Assembly: GCF_004345645.1 (NCBI RefSeq)
Contig: NZ_SLWS01000005.1
Coordinates: forward strand, 186,001-250,000
Reading direction: 5' to 3'
Length of the DNA: 64,000 nucleotides
Origin: Actinocrispum wychmicini
Lineage (GTDB): Bacteria > Actinomycetota > Actinomycetes > Mycobacteriales > Pseudonocardiaceae
Numbering within the stretch: position 1 is the stretch's first letter; every line of letters begins with the position of its first letter. Below the pieces are notes generated by a model. That model saw only the letters and a program-made list of their open reading frames with translations, ran no database searches and had not been told where the DNA came from. This document shows, piece after piece, positions 45,636 to 54,242 of this stretch. The position numbers and the translations under genes were made by a program.

Positions 45636-45710
45636 CGGCCCTCCTCACGAGTAGTTGTGACCATGATGTGGTAATTGCAAGCTACTCGCAACAAGGGATG
45701 TGGGCGGGAC

Positions 45711-45758
45711 GGGGGCGGTGTTCCATGGGCCACACGGCCACCCCGGAATACCGCCCCC
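45711..45758 (-). terminator. Long hairpin between hmuO and sodA
   Basis: GGGGGCGGTGTTCC pairs with GGAATACCGCCCCC over 14 bp with one G.U-type position; the loop holds a further GGCC-ACAC-GGCC. It is ~100 bp past the hmuO stop and ~75 bp before the sodA start, so it probably ends hmuO transcription. Confidence 0.65.
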
Positions 45759-45773
45759 GGCCTAGCCGTTCGC

Positions 45774-45798
45774 CAGTGGCTCGTCTACGTAGCCACTG
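45774..45798 (-). terminator. Hairpin CAGTGGCT/AGCCACTG after hmuO
   Basis: Perfect 8-bp arms with a 9-nt loop, 60 bp beyond the hmuO stop. Together with 45711-45758 this makes a tandem stop for hmuO readthrough. Confidence 0.5.
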
Positions 45799-45858
45799 CC
45801 CGTGACGGTGATCGTCCCGCCGTCCGGGTTCCCGTGCTGCTGGCCGCCCTGGTTCTGG

Positions 45859-46500
45859 TCAGGCGACCGAGGACAAGGTCCCGTCCAGTTCGGTGAAGAC
45901 CGCGGTGTTCAGCTCGAACGCGTACAGCGTCTCCACGATGACCTGCTTGTGGTCCTCCGGCGACCAAGGCGCGGAGTTGAGCAAGGAGCGGTAGCGCTCG
46001 CGGAACTTCGCCGGGCTGCCGAGGCCGGTGAAGTCGTAGAAGTGCACGCCGTCGTCGGTCAGGCCGTGGTACTGGCGCATCTTGGCCTTGGTCACCTGGC
46101 CGCCCGCGAGGTCGCCCAGGTAGCGGGTGTAGTGGTGGGCGACGAATCCGGTCGGTGTCCCGGACGCCGACCGGATTCGGTCGGTGTAGGTGACGGTGGC
46201 CGGGTGCGGGGTGACGGTGTCCCGCCAGTCCGGGCCGATCAGGTGCGCCAGGTCGCGCTCTAACGCGGGCACCCGGTTCAGGCCGTCGTGCACGAACGGA
46301 CCGGCGACCGGGTGATCCCGGTTGGCCTCGGCGGCCTGTTCCAGTGCCGTGTAGATGAAGTAGTGCTGGGTGACCAGTTGGGCGAACGCGGACAGCGGCA
46401 GCGAGCCACCGAGCAGGCCGGACATGTACGGCGAGTCGTGCGCGGTCTGGTGCGCCTGCCTGGTCGCGGTCCGGAGCGTCTCGGCGAACGGTGTGCTCAT
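45859..46500 (-). CDS. hmuO: Heme oxygenase (HmuO-like)
   Basis: 213 residues. The proximal His region 'RTATRQAHQTAHDSPYM' and distal helix 'YLGDLAGGQVTKAKMRQYHG' (G-D-L-S/A-G-G) are the heme oxygenase signature; 'ALEQAAEANRDHPVAGPFVHDGLNRVPALERDLAHL' matches the helical core. It degrades heme to biliverdin, CO and iron. The gene has an IdeR-like box 56-74 bp upstream, as in corynebacterial hmuO, and a leader hairpin over its ribosome site. ATG 46500 has GAGG four nt upstream. Confidence 0.94.
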   Translation of the reverse strand: MSTPFAETLRTATRQAHQTAHDSPYMSGLLGGSLPLSAFAQLVTQHYFIYTALEQAAEANRDHPVAGPFVHDGLNRVPALERDLAHLIGPDWRDTVTPHPATVTYTDRIRSASGTPTGFVAHHYTRYLGDLAGGQVTKAKMRQYHGLTDDGVHFYDFTGLGSPAKFRERYRSLLNSAPWSPEDHKQVIVETLYAFELNTAVFTELDGTLSSVA

Positions 46501-46552
46501 GGTGCCTCATTCCTGTCCGTTTTTTATGACAGCAATGTCAGAATAAGGCACC
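46501..46552 (-). promoter_or_regulatory. Leader hairpin that can sequester the hmuO ribosome site
   Basis: On the minus-strand RNA GGTGCCTTATTC (46552-46541) can pair with GAATGAGGCACC (46512-46501): 11 Watson-Crick pairs plus one G.U, directly abutting the start codon and covering the GAGG ribosome site. An inner TGACA/TGTCA pair (46527-46540) stabilises the loop. It could also act as a DNA operator. No ligand or temperature role is known. Confidence 0.45.
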
Positions 46553-46555
46553 AAA

Positions 46556-46574
46556 TCTGGTTAGGCTAGCCTTA
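46556..46574. promoter_or_regulatory. IdeR/DtxR-type iron box upstream of hmuO
   Basis: TCTGGTTAGGCTAGCCTTA matches the 19-bp consensus at 15 positions. On the minus strand TAAGAT (46579-46574) is a -10 candidate just before it, so the box overlaps the start region. DtxR control of hmuO is established in Corynebacterium, which supports the call. Confidence 0.75.
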
Positions 46575-46576
46575 TC

Positions 46577-47170
46577 TTAGAGCGTCGCACCCACCGCACG
46601 CAGCACGAACCTGACCGCGGTCTCGATCGTCACCTCCAGGTCACCGGCTGTGTCCACCACCTCCCGGCTGGCCAGGCACGCGGTGACCATGGCCACCAGC
46701 ACGTCCAGCGGGTCATCGGTCATCCGGCCCAGCCGGGCGCCCGCCGCGAGAATCTCGCGCAGCTCGGCGGTGACCAGGTCCACGTGCTCGGCCATCCGCC
46801 GGTACGCCTCGGGGGACAACGCCGCGTTCAGCGCCGTCCCCGGCGGGGTGTGCCGCCCGGCCAGTACCCGCAGCTGCATGCGGACGAACACAGCCAGCGC
46901 CTCGACCGGGTCGTCGACCGGCGCCAGCGCCGCCCGCAGCCTGGTCACGTACTCGTCGGTCTCGTGCGCCACGAAGGCCACCAGCAGGGCTTCCCGGTCC
47001 GGGAAGTGGTTGTAGACGGCCGTGCGGCCGACCCCGGCGGTCGCGGCCACCCCGGACAGGGTGATCGCGTCGAACCCGCTGGCGTACAGCAGCGTCCGCA
47101 CGGCGTCGAACATCCGGGCGCGAACCTGCTCGCGGTGTTCGGTCAGCGAACTGCCGATGATCTTGGGCAC
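46577..47170 (-). CDS. TetR-family transcriptional regulator
   Basis: 197 residues. HTH 'EQVRARMFDAVRTLLYASGFDAITLSGVAATAGVGRTAVYNHFPDREALLVAFVAHET'. The C-terminal domain is helical. GTG 47170 with GGAGG upstream, 12 bp after the GCS2 stop, so co-expressed with it. Its own binding site is not obvious; TGACA-GCAA-TGTCA upstream of hmuO is one candidate, which would place heme oxygenase under this protein as well. Confidence 0.9.
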   Translation of the reverse strand: MPKIIGSSLTEHREQVRARMFDAVRTLLYASGFDAITLSGVAATAGVGRTAVYNHFPDREALLVAFVAHETDEYVTRLRAALAPVDDPVEALAVFVRMQLRVLAGRHTPPGTALNAALSPEAYRRMAEHVDLVTAELREILAAGARLGRMTDDPLDVLVAMVTACLASREVVDTAGDLEVTIETAVRFVLRAVGATL

Positions 47171-47182
47171 AGCCGGACCTCC

Positions 47183-48679
47183 TCAGCCGATCGGCCAAGT
47201 GTGCACGGGCTCGCCTTCGGTCATCAGCTCGACGTAGCGCCGCAGCATGCCAACCAGGGCGGACTCCCGGCTCAGGCCGTGTTCCTCCAGCCTGGCCACG
47301 GTCGCCCGCTGCCAGGACGACCCGGTCCGCCTGGCCACACACCGCTGCTCGATCACGCCGAGGTAGCGCTCCCTGGCCTTGTCGGACACCCCGCAGTCGC
47401 GCAGGCCCTCGTGCGCCATCGGCAACAGCCTGCGCAGCACCAGTTCGTCCGGCGGCACCCAGCCGATCCCCGGCCAGTACATCTGTGACGTCATGCCGTG
47501 CTTCGCGGCCGCGTACAGGTTCTCCTCGGCCGCCTGGAAGGACATCTGTGTCCAGAGTGGACGGTCCTCCAGGATGAGCGCGCGCTGGGCGCCGTAGAAG
47601 AACGCCGCGTTCGCGACCATGTCGAGCACGGTCGGGCCGGCCGGCAACACCCGGTTCTCCACCCGCAGGTGCGCCTTGCCGTCGACGACGTCGTACACCG
47701 GCCGGTTCCACCGCCACACCGTGCCGTTGTGCAGCCGCAGCTCGCGCAGGTTCGGCGCACGTCCGTCGGCGAGGACCTCCATCGGGTCCTCCTCGTCGGT
47801 CTCCGGCAGCAGACCCGGGAAGAACCGGACGTTCTCCTCGAACAGGTCGAAGATCGACGTGATCCACCGCTCGCCGAACCACACCCGCGGCCGCACACCC
47901 TGGTTCTTCAGCTCGTCCGGACGGGTGTCGGTGGCCTGCTGGAACAACGGGATCCTGGTCTCGTGCCACAGCGCCTTGCCCAGCAGGAAAGGCGAGTTCG
48001 CGGCCAGCGCGACCTGCGGCCCGGCCAGGCACTGCGCCGCGTTCCAGTGCGCCGCGTACCCCTCCGGCTCCACCTGCAGATGCAGCTGGGCCGACGTGCA
48101 CGCGGCCTCCGGCAGGATCGACCGGGTGTACGTGCGCAGCCGGTCCGGCCTGGTGCCCGGCATCGGCTGGCCTTCCATGTTGAGCAGCATCTCCTCGCCG
48201 CGGGCGGCGAAGATCTCCTCGTTGAGCCGGGCGTACCGGCTGCTCGGCGACAACCAGCGCGCGTCGAAGTGCTCCTCGCCCACCGTGGGCAGGATGCCGA
48301 TCATCACCATGTCGGCGCCGGCGTCGTGGGCCTTGGCGTTCGCCCGCGCCAGGGTGTCCCGCAGGTCCTGCTCCAACTTGATCGCCTCGTCGCCGGCGAG
48401 CGGCCGCGGCGGGACGTTCAGCTCGATGTTGTGCTGGCCCAGTTCGGTGGTGAAGGTCGGGTCGTTGATCTTCTCCAGCACCACGGTGTTCGTCATGGCC
48501 GGCCGCAGCCGGTCGTCCACCAGGTTCAGTTCGATTTCCAGGCCCATCTGGCGGCGGTGGAAAGCGAACGTCTCACTGTCGAGCATCGCCGCCAACGCGT
48601 CCAGGCAACGTTGGATCTTGCGGCGGTAACGTAGCCGGTCCGTCCGGGTGTATGTCCCGGTCGTCACGTCGCTTCCCAT
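47183..48679 (-). CDS. Glutamate-cysteine ligase-like protein (GCS2 family)
   Basis: 498 residues, cytosolic. GCS2-type fold: 'MGLEIELNLVDDRLRPAMTNTVVLEKINDPTFTTELGQHNIELNVPPRPL' with the acidic ATP/metal site, and 'ACTSAQLHLQVEPEGYAAHWNAAQCLAGPQVALAANSPFLLGKALWHETRIPLFQQA'. Actinobacteria have several GCS2 paralogues: EgtA for ergothioneine, and ligases of unknown product. This one is not next to egtBCDE, so the product is not assigned. It has the length (~500) of the 'glutamate-cysteine ligase family' group rather than the ~370-aa YbdK group. Confidence 0.85.
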   Translation of the reverse strand: MGSDVTTGTYTRTDRLRYRRKIQRCLDALAAMLDSETFAFHRRQMGLEIELNLVDDRLRPAMTNTVVLEKINDPTFTTELGQHNIELNVPPRPLAGDEAIKLEQDLRDTLARANAKAHDAGADMVMIGILPTVGEEHFDARWLSPSSRYARLNEEIFAARGEEMLLNMEGQPMPGTRPDRLRTYTRSILPEAACTSAQLHLQVEPEGYAAHWNAAQCLAGPQVALAANSPFLLGKALWHETRIPLFQQATDTRPDELKNQGVRPRVWFGERWITSIFDLFEENVRFFPGLLPETDEEDPMEVLADGRAPNLRELRLHNGTVWRWNRPVYDVVDGKAHLRVENRVLPAGPTVLDMVANAAFFYGAQRALILEDRPLWTQMSFQAAEENLYAAAKHGMTSQMYWPGIGWVPPDELVLRRLLPMAHEGLRDCGVSDKARERYLGVIEQRCVARRTGSSWQRATVARLEEHGLSRESALVGMLRRYVELMTEGEPVHTWPIG

Positions 48680-48728
48680 GCCGCCTCCCCTTCACTCGGC
48701 TCGGCCAGCACCAGCGGGAGAAATAACG

Positions 48729-48757
48729 TTGACACAGCAATTGTCCGCCGGGCTAGC
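48729..48757 (+). promoter_or_regulatory. Possible promoter for the SpoU methylase
   Basis: TTGACA at 48729-48734 is a perfect -35 hexamer in the divergent 188-bp gap between the GCS2 and SpoU genes. A CTAGCG about 18 bp further is only a weak -10. Direction to the methylase fits, 110 bp before its ATG. Confidence 0.3.
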
Positions 48758-48867
48758 GGCCAAATCGGTGCAGTAAGTCACCCGCGGATAACGCTGTGCG
48801 AAATATCGTTGGTCCGAACCGGGGTTTCCCGGGCGGCGCGATTTCTCGCCGTGGCAAGATCCGCTGT

Positions 48868-49665
48868 ATGGCGGATGTGACCCGGGTGGGGGACCCTCAC
48901 GACCCCCGACTGGCCGACTTCCGCGACCTCACCACGGCCGACCGGCGGCCGGACCGGCCCGGGGGAAAGGGCCTGGTCATCGCCGAAGGTGTGGTGGTCG
49001 TGCGGCGGCTGCTCGCGTCGCCGTACCCGGTGCGCGCGCTGCTCGGGGTGGAACGCCGGATCGCCGAGCTGGACGCCGAAGTGGACAGTGCGGTGCCGGC
49101 GTACGTGACGTCCGCCGAAGTGATGGCCGAGGTCGTCGGATTCCATCTGAATCGCGGGGTGTTGGCCGTCGCGGACCGCGCGAAACCATGGACGTTGGAT
49201 GATCTGACGGCGGGATCACGCCGGCTCGCGGTCCTCGAAGGCGTGGGCGACCACGAGAACCTGGGTTCGTTGTTCCGCAACGCGGCCGCGCTCGGCGTCG
49301 ACGGGATCGTCCTCGGCCCCGGCTGCAGCGACCCGCTCTACCGGCGCAGCGTCCGGGTGTCCATGGGCCACGTCCTCGCGGTGCCGTTCACCACCGCCAC
49401 CGACTGGCCGGGAGCGCTGGAGTCGTTGCGGGACAAGGGTTTTCAGGTCCTCGCGTTGACGCCTCGGGCGGATGCCGTCGCACTCAACGAGGTTCGGGTG
49501 GACGGCCCGGTCGCGGTGTTGCTCGGGTCCGAGGGACCAGGTCTGACCGACGAGGCGATCAAGGCCGCCGACCACGCTGTGCGCATCCCCATGGCAGGGG
49601 GAGTCGACTCGCTGAACGTCGCCACGGCCGGAGCGATCGCCTTCCACAGTCTGGGGGCTGGTTAG
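48868..49665 (+). CDS. SpoU/TrmH-family RNA 2'-O-ribose methyltransferase
   Basis: 265 residues. N-terminal substrate domain 'DPRLADFRDLTTADRRPDRP', 'VIAEGVVVVRRLLASPYPVRALLGVERR' and SPOUT core motifs: 'LEGVGDHENLGSLFRNAAALGVDGIVLGPGCSDPLYRRSVRVSMG' (motif 1), 'VAVLLGSEGPGLTDEAI' (motif 2) and 'IPMAGGVDSLNVATAGAIAFHS' (motif 3, SAM knot). Rv0881-like by position. ATG 48868 is favoured over 48796. Confidence 0.93.
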   Translation: MADVTRVGDPHDPRLADFRDLTTADRRPDRPGGKGLVIAEGVVVVRRLLASPYPVRALLGVERRIAELDAEVDSAVPAYVTSAEVMAEVVGFHLNRGVLAVADRAKPWTLDDLTAGSRRLAVLEGVGDHENLGSLFRNAAALGVDGIVLGPGCSDPLYRRSVRVSMGHVLAVPFTTATDWPGALESLRDKGFQVLALTPRADAVALNEVRVDGPVAVLLGSEGPGLTDEAIKAADHAVRIPMAGGVDSLNVATAGAIAFHSLGAG

Positions 49666-49667
49666 CT

Positions 49668-50258
49668 GTGCCCGTGGAATTGCGTGTGACCGGTGAGCGG
49701 GCGGTGCTCGTTGGCCCGGACGAGCAGGTGATGGACCCGTTCCGGCTGGCCATCTCCGCCGAACTGTCCACGGCGCTGCAGGAATGGGCCCAGGTGGTGG
49801 CTGCCATGCTGCGTGCGGAAGCGGCCGACGACCCGACCGCCGCGATCGTCGTGTCCCGTAGAGGGCGCCAATTGGCCGATCGGCTGTCGGCCGCGTTGCA
49901 CAGCACGGTCCGCTACCACGATCCGCTGACCGGTGAAGTCCTCGTCGTGGACGCCGTGGTCACGCCGGTCGAGGTGATTCCGCAGGAGCCGCGCCCGCCG
50001 GAGCCGGTGCCGTGGGTTCCTGGGCTCACGGTCACTGTGCTGATGGCGGTTGTGACGTTGGCCGCGGTGCTCACGTTGGCGGTGACGCTCAACGAGACGA
50101 ACCCGTTGTTGGCCGTGGGTGCGAACGTCGTGGTCACGGCTGGGTTGGCGCCTTCGGTTTGGCTTGCTCGGCGGGTTCTCGTTTGGCGCTGGGTTGCTTT
50201 GGGGGTTGCCGCTGGGTTGGCTTTGGGGTGGGTTGGACTGGTTTTCGTGCTGCTTTGA
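49668..50258 (+). CDS. DUF2537 membrane protein
   Basis: 196 residues. N-terminal ~105 soluble ('VELRVTGERAVLVGPDEQVMDPFRLAISAELSTALQEWAQVVAAMLRAEAADDPTAAIVVSRRGRQLADRL'), then three TM helices ('VPGLTVTVLMAVVTLAAVLTLAVTL', 'LLAVGANVVVTAGLAPSVWL', 'VALGVAAGLALGWVGLVFVLL'). Rv0882-like, two bp after the methylase stop, so coupled to it. Function unknown. Codon use at the 3' end shifts to T/G-rich. Confidence 0.85.
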   Translation: MPVELRVTGERAVLVGPDEQVMDPFRLAISAELSTALQEWAQVVAAMLRAEAADDPTAAIVVSRRGRQLADRLSAALHSTVRYHDPLTGEVLVVDAVVTPVEVIPQEPRPPEPVPWVPGLTVTVLMAVVTLAAVLTLAVTLNETNPLLAVGANVVVTAGLAPSVWLARRVLVWRWVALGVAAGLALGWVGLVFVLL

Positions 50259-50513
50259 GGGTGATCCCGGTTCGGTTCGACTGCTTCCGGTTGGTTGACA
50301 CTCGCTTCCGGTTCGGTTTGACACGGGGGCCCCTGCGGCGGTTGCAAGCCGACTACGCCGGCAGGCCAAGGATCTCTGTTTCGCATCCTCCAGGCCTGTT
50401 ATTAGGGCGACTTTGGGCCTGCCGCCGCAGCCAGCTTAAAACCACCGCCACCCCGTGTAAAACCGAACCTCCGTCGCTGGGGTTGGCCTGCCACTCCGTC
50501 CGTGGCCATGCTT
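50259..50513. other. Intergenic region with hairpins between DUF2537 and ABC exporter
   Basis: No gene. GGCAGGCC (50360-50367) can pair with GGCCTGCC (50416-50423) with inner AGGAT/ATCCT pairing, a candidate bidirectional terminator for the two convergent genes. The first 80 bp are G/T-rich and carry repeated TTCCGGTT-like blocks. Confidence 0.45.
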
Positions 50514-52334
50514 CTATACTAGTGAGTCCACCCAGGCTTGGTGGAGGGTTGCGAATTCTCCGTTGCCTGCCGCTATCAGTTCGTCTGGTGTGCCGTCTTC
50601 GGCTATTCGGCCGTTGTCTATCACCAGGACTCGGTCGGCTATCAGCACTGTGGACAGTCGGTGGGCGATGATCAGGGCTGTTCGGTCGGCCAGGACTGTT
50701 TCCAGGGCCGCTTGGACCGCTCGTTCGCCGGGGACGTCCAGACTGGACGTCGCTTCGTCCAGGACGAGGACTGTGGGGTCGGCCAGGAAGGCTCGGGAGA
50801 ACGCGACCAGTTGGCGTTGGCCGGCGGAGAGTCGGCCGCCTCGTTTGCGGACGTCCGTGTCGTAGCCTTCGGGGAGGGCCACGATGAACTCGTGGGCGCC
50901 GACGGCCGCTGCCGCGGACTCGATCTCGGCTCGGGTGGCGTCTGGGCGGCCGAGTGCGATGTTGTCCGCGACCGAGCCGGCGAAGAGGAAGTTCTCCTGG
51001 GTCACCATGACCACTCGTTGCCGGAGTTCGTTGTCGGTCACGTCCCGTAAGTCCACTCCGGACAGACGGACCGCGCCGGTTGAGGGATCGTAGAACCGGG
51101 CGACCAGTTTGGCGACTGTGGACTTGCCCGCGCCGGTGGCGCCGACCAGGGCGACCGTCTGGCCGGGTGGGATGGTCAGGTCGAACGCGGGCAGCACCAC
51201 CGGGGTGTCCGGTCCGTAGTGGAACTCGACGTTGTCGAAGACGATCCCGCCGCCCTTGGGCAGCTTCTTCGGTGTGGTCGGGTCCGGCACCGACGGCGCT
51301 TCTTCGAGGACGCCGGAGATCTTCTCCAGGGCCGCGCTTGCCGAGGCGTACGAGTTGGTGACCATCGCGAGGTCGTCCAGTGGGTCGTAGAACCGGCGCA
51401 GGTACAGGGTGAACGCGGTCAGCACACCGATCTCCAGGGTGCCGCCGGTGACCCGCCAGGCGCCGATGCCGAGCACCAGGGCCAGCGACAGGTTGCCGAT
51501 CGCGCGGACGGACGCCGTGTACGTCGCGATCGCGACATACGCTTTTGCGTCCGCGTCGCGGTACCGGCCGTTCAGTGAGTCCATGATGGACTCGTTGCGG
51601 CTCTCCCGGCGGAACGCCTGCACCGCGCGCATCCCGTTCATGGTCTCCACGAACTGGACGATGATCCGGGCGATCGCCGCGCGGGTGACGCGGTAGGTCC
51701 GCCGTGACGACCGCTGGAACCAGCGGGTCACCAGGAACAGCGGCACGAAACCGGCCATCACCAGCAGGCCGAGCGGCACGTCCAGGATCAGCATCATGGT
51801 TCCGACGCCGCCGACCGTGAGCACCGCGTTGAACAGTTTGTTCAGGCCGTCGTCGAGCAGGTCGTTGATGGTGTCGACGTCCGCGGTCAGCCGGGAGATG
51901 ATCTTGCCGGACGTGTACGACTCGTGGAACGACAACGACAGCCGCTGGGCGTGCCGGAAGATCCGTTCCCGCAGGTCGAGCAGGACGTCCTGGCCGATCC
52001 GGGTGGACAGCCGCTGGAACGTCAGCAGCAGCCCGGAGTTGGCGAACGCGCTCACCACGTACCCGCCGACGCACCACGCGAGCGTCGCGGTGTGGCCGTC
52101 GACCGCGCTCGGGATGCCGTCGTCGATCGCGATCGCGATGAGCAGCGGGCCGACCAGGGCGGCGGCGTTCTGCGCGACCACGATGGCCACCGCGAACAGG
52201 CACCGCCAGAGGTGTGGCCGCAGCAGTGACCCCAGCAGTCGCCTGGACCGCGCCTGGAGGCGCACTCTGACCTGGCTGTCGAGTTCGTCGGTGTCCTCGG
52301 CCGCGACGCCGCGCCACGACTCTTCGTCGCTCAC
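50514..52334 (-). CDS. ABC exporter half-transporter, canonical catalytic site
   Basis: 606 residues: six-TM exporter domain (1-320) then ATPase. Walker A GATGAGKST, Q-loop, signature 'RLSAGQRQLVAFSRAFL' (LSAGQ, atypical), Walker B 'VLVLDEATSSLD' with catalytic Glu, H-loop 'IIAHRLSTV'. It is coupled to the upstream half-transporter by a 4-bp overlap. In heterodimeric exporters the subunit with the normal Glu and odd signature pairs with one having Asp and normal LSGGQ, which is what is seen here. Likely exports lipids, peptides or drugs. Confidence 0.92.
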   Translation of the reverse strand: MSDEESWRGVAAEDTDELDSQVRVRLQARSRRLLGSLLRPHLWRCLFAVAIVVAQNAAALVGPLLIAIAIDDGIPSAVDGHTATLAWCVGGYVVSAFANSGLLLTFQRLSTRIGQDVLLDLRERIFRHAQRLSLSFHESYTSGKIISRLTADVDTINDLLDDGLNKLFNAVLTVGGVGTMMLILDVPLGLLVMAGFVPLFLVTRWFQRSSRRTYRVTRAAIARIIVQFVETMNGMRAVQAFRRESRNESIMDSLNGRYRDADAKAYVAIATYTASVRAIGNLSLALVLGIGAWRVTGGTLEIGVLTAFTLYLRRFYDPLDDLAMVTNSYASASAALEKISGVLEEAPSVPDPTTPKKLPKGGGIVFDNVEFHYGPDTPVVLPAFDLTIPPGQTVALVGATGAGKSTVAKLVARFYDPSTGAVRLSGVDLRDVTDNELRQRVVMVTQENFLFAGSVADNIALGRPDATRAEIESAAAAVGAHEFIVALPEGYDTDVRKRGGRLSAGQRQLVAFSRAFLADPTVLVLDEATSSLDVPGERAVQAALETVLADRTALIIAHRLSTVLIADRVLVIDNGRIAEDGTPDELIAAGNGEFATLHQAWVDSLV

Positions 52335-54094
52335 GCCCGCACCTCCTCGGGAGCGTCCAAAGTGGACAGCAGGGTTCGGTAGCCTGGGTTGTTCGCGAGC
52401 AGGTCCGAGTGGGTGCCGACGGCGACGATCCGGCCGCCGGCGAGCATCGCCACCCGGTCGGCGAGCTGGACCGTGCTCGGCCGGTGCGCGACGACCAGCG
52501 CGGTCACCCCGGCCAGCACCTCGCGCAGGGCCCGCTCGACCTCGGCCTCGGTGTGCACGTCCAAGGCGGACAACGGGTCGTCCAGCACGAGCACCCTGGG
52601 GCGCCCGGCGATCGCCCGCGCCAGCGCCAGGCGCTGCCGCTGGCCGCCGGACAGCGACAGGCCCTGCTCACCGATCCGCGTGTCCAGCCCCCACGGTAAC
52701 CGGTTCACGAACTCCTCGGCCTGTGCGACCTGGAGGGCCTCGCGGACCTGGCCGTCCGTGGCGTCCGGCATGCCGAGCGCGACGTTCTCCCGCACGCTGG
52801 CGGAGAACAGCACCGCGTCCTCGAAGGCGGTGGACACCAGGCCGCGCAGGTCGGCCAGGGACATCTCGGTGATGTCCACGCCGTCGATGGTGATCCGGCC
52901 GCCGGTCGGGTCGGCCAGCCGCGGCACCAGGGCGGTCAGTGTGGTCTTGCCGCTGCCGGTGGCGCCGACGAGCGCGACCGTCTCACCCGGCTGGACGTCC
53001 AAGTCGACGCCGCGGATCACCTCGGACGAGGTCGGTGAGTGCCGGAACCGGACGTTCTCGAACCTGAGCCGGCCCCGGGCCGGTTCGGCCGGCGGCCGGG
53101 GGTTCGCCGGGTCGGTGATCGTCCTGGGCGAGTCCATGACCTCGAAGAACCGGTCGCACGCGGACGCGGTCTGGTCGGTCTCGGCCAGCAGCCAGCCGAT
53201 CGAGTCGGTCGGCCACCGCAGGTAGTTCGCCACCGTGATGGCCGCGACCAGCGTGCCGAACGTCATCGTGTGCTGGGTGACCCCGATCGCGCCGACCACG
53301 AGCTGGCCGGCGATGCCGACCTCGGGCAGCAGCACGATCGCGGCCCAGATGATCGAGATGATCCGGACCTTGCGCATCTCGGTGCCGCGCAGGTCACGGG
53401 CCTGGCGGAGGAACTTCCCGGCCAGGTGCGGGCCGCGGCCGAACGCCTTGAGCACCCGGATGCCGAGCACCGACTCCTCGACCGTGGTGGCCAGGTCGCC
53501 CTGCTGGTCCTGGGCGAGCCGGGCGACCACCTTGTACTTGCGCTCGAACACCGTGGAGATCGCGACCAGCGGCACCGCGCCGAGGAGCACCACCAGGCCG
53601 AGCATGAAGTCGAGGCTGAACAGCACGACCAGCCCGGCCAACAGGATCAGCGAGTTCACGATCAGGAACACGCCGACGAACGCCATGAACCGGCGGATGG
53701 TGGACAGGTCGGAGATCGCCCGGGACAGCAGCTGGCCGGACTGCCACCGGTCGTGGAACGCCATCGGCAGGCGTTGCAGGTGGTGGTAGAGGTCGGCGCG
53801 CATGGTCGCCTCGGTCCTGGTGGTCGGCTTGGCCAGGACCTTGCGCCGCAGGTAGAAGAACCCGGCCTCGCCGAGGCCGAGCATGGCCACCCCGACGATC
53901 GGCCACACCAGGCCGGCGGTGTCGTGCCGGGCCACCGGGCCGTCCAGGATCCGCTGGATCAGCAGCGGGATGACCAGGCCGCACGCCATCGCGCAGAACG
54001 TGCCGACGACGGCGAAGGCCAGGTATCCGCGGACGGGTCTGAGGTAGGGACCAAGACGTGCGATCGATCTGAAGGCCGACTTGTGTGCGGCCAT
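52331..54094 (-). CDS. ABC exporter half-transporter, degenerate catalytic site
   Basis: 587 residues: six-TM domain ('LAFAVVGTFCAMACGLVIPLLIQRIL' onward) and ATPase with Walker A GATGSGKTT, signature LSGGQRQRLALARAI, and Walker B 'VLVLDDPLSALD', where Asp replaces the catalytic Glu. This is the degenerate-site subunit of a heterodimeric exporter (TM287/BmrC type). ATG 54094 follows GAGGGGG; upstream frame to 54193 is non-coding. Overlaps the second half-transporter by 4 bp. Confidence 0.92.
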   Translation of the reverse strand: MAAHKSAFRSIARLGPYLRPVRGYLAFAVVGTFCAMACGLVIPLLIQRILDGPVARHDTAGLVWPIVGVAMLGLGEAGFFYLRRKVLAKPTTRTEATMRADLYHHLQRLPMAFHDRWQSGQLLSRAISDLSTIRRFMAFVGVFLIVNSLILLAGLVVLFSLDFMLGLVVLLGAVPLVAISTVFERKYKVVARLAQDQQGDLATTVEESVLGIRVLKAFGRGPHLAGKFLRQARDLRGTEMRKVRIISIIWAAIVLLPEVGIAGQLVVGAIGVTQHTMTFGTLVAAITVANYLRWPTDSIGWLLAETDQTASACDRFFEVMDSPRTITDPANPRPPAEPARGRLRFENVRFRHSPTSSEVIRGVDLDVQPGETVALVGATGSGKTTLTALVPRLADPTGGRITIDGVDITEMSLADLRGLVSTAFEDAVLFSASVRENVALGMPDATDGQVREALQVAQAEEFVNRLPWGLDTRIGEQGLSLSGGQRQRLALARAIAGRPRVLVLDDPLSALDVHTEAEVERALREVLAGVTALVVAHRPSTVQLADRVAMLAGGRIVAVGTHSDLLANNPGYRTLLSTLDAPEEVRA

Positions 54095-54242
54095 ACTTCT
54101 ACCCCCCTCTGGTCCGCGCGGTCCCTCGACGTTAGAGATCCACGAACTCCGACGCACTCGAATTTCCGCCCGATGGTGCGACCTGAACCGCACTGGAGGT
54201 CAACTACGCAACCTGACGAACCTCTCATGTGTCTCTATACGT

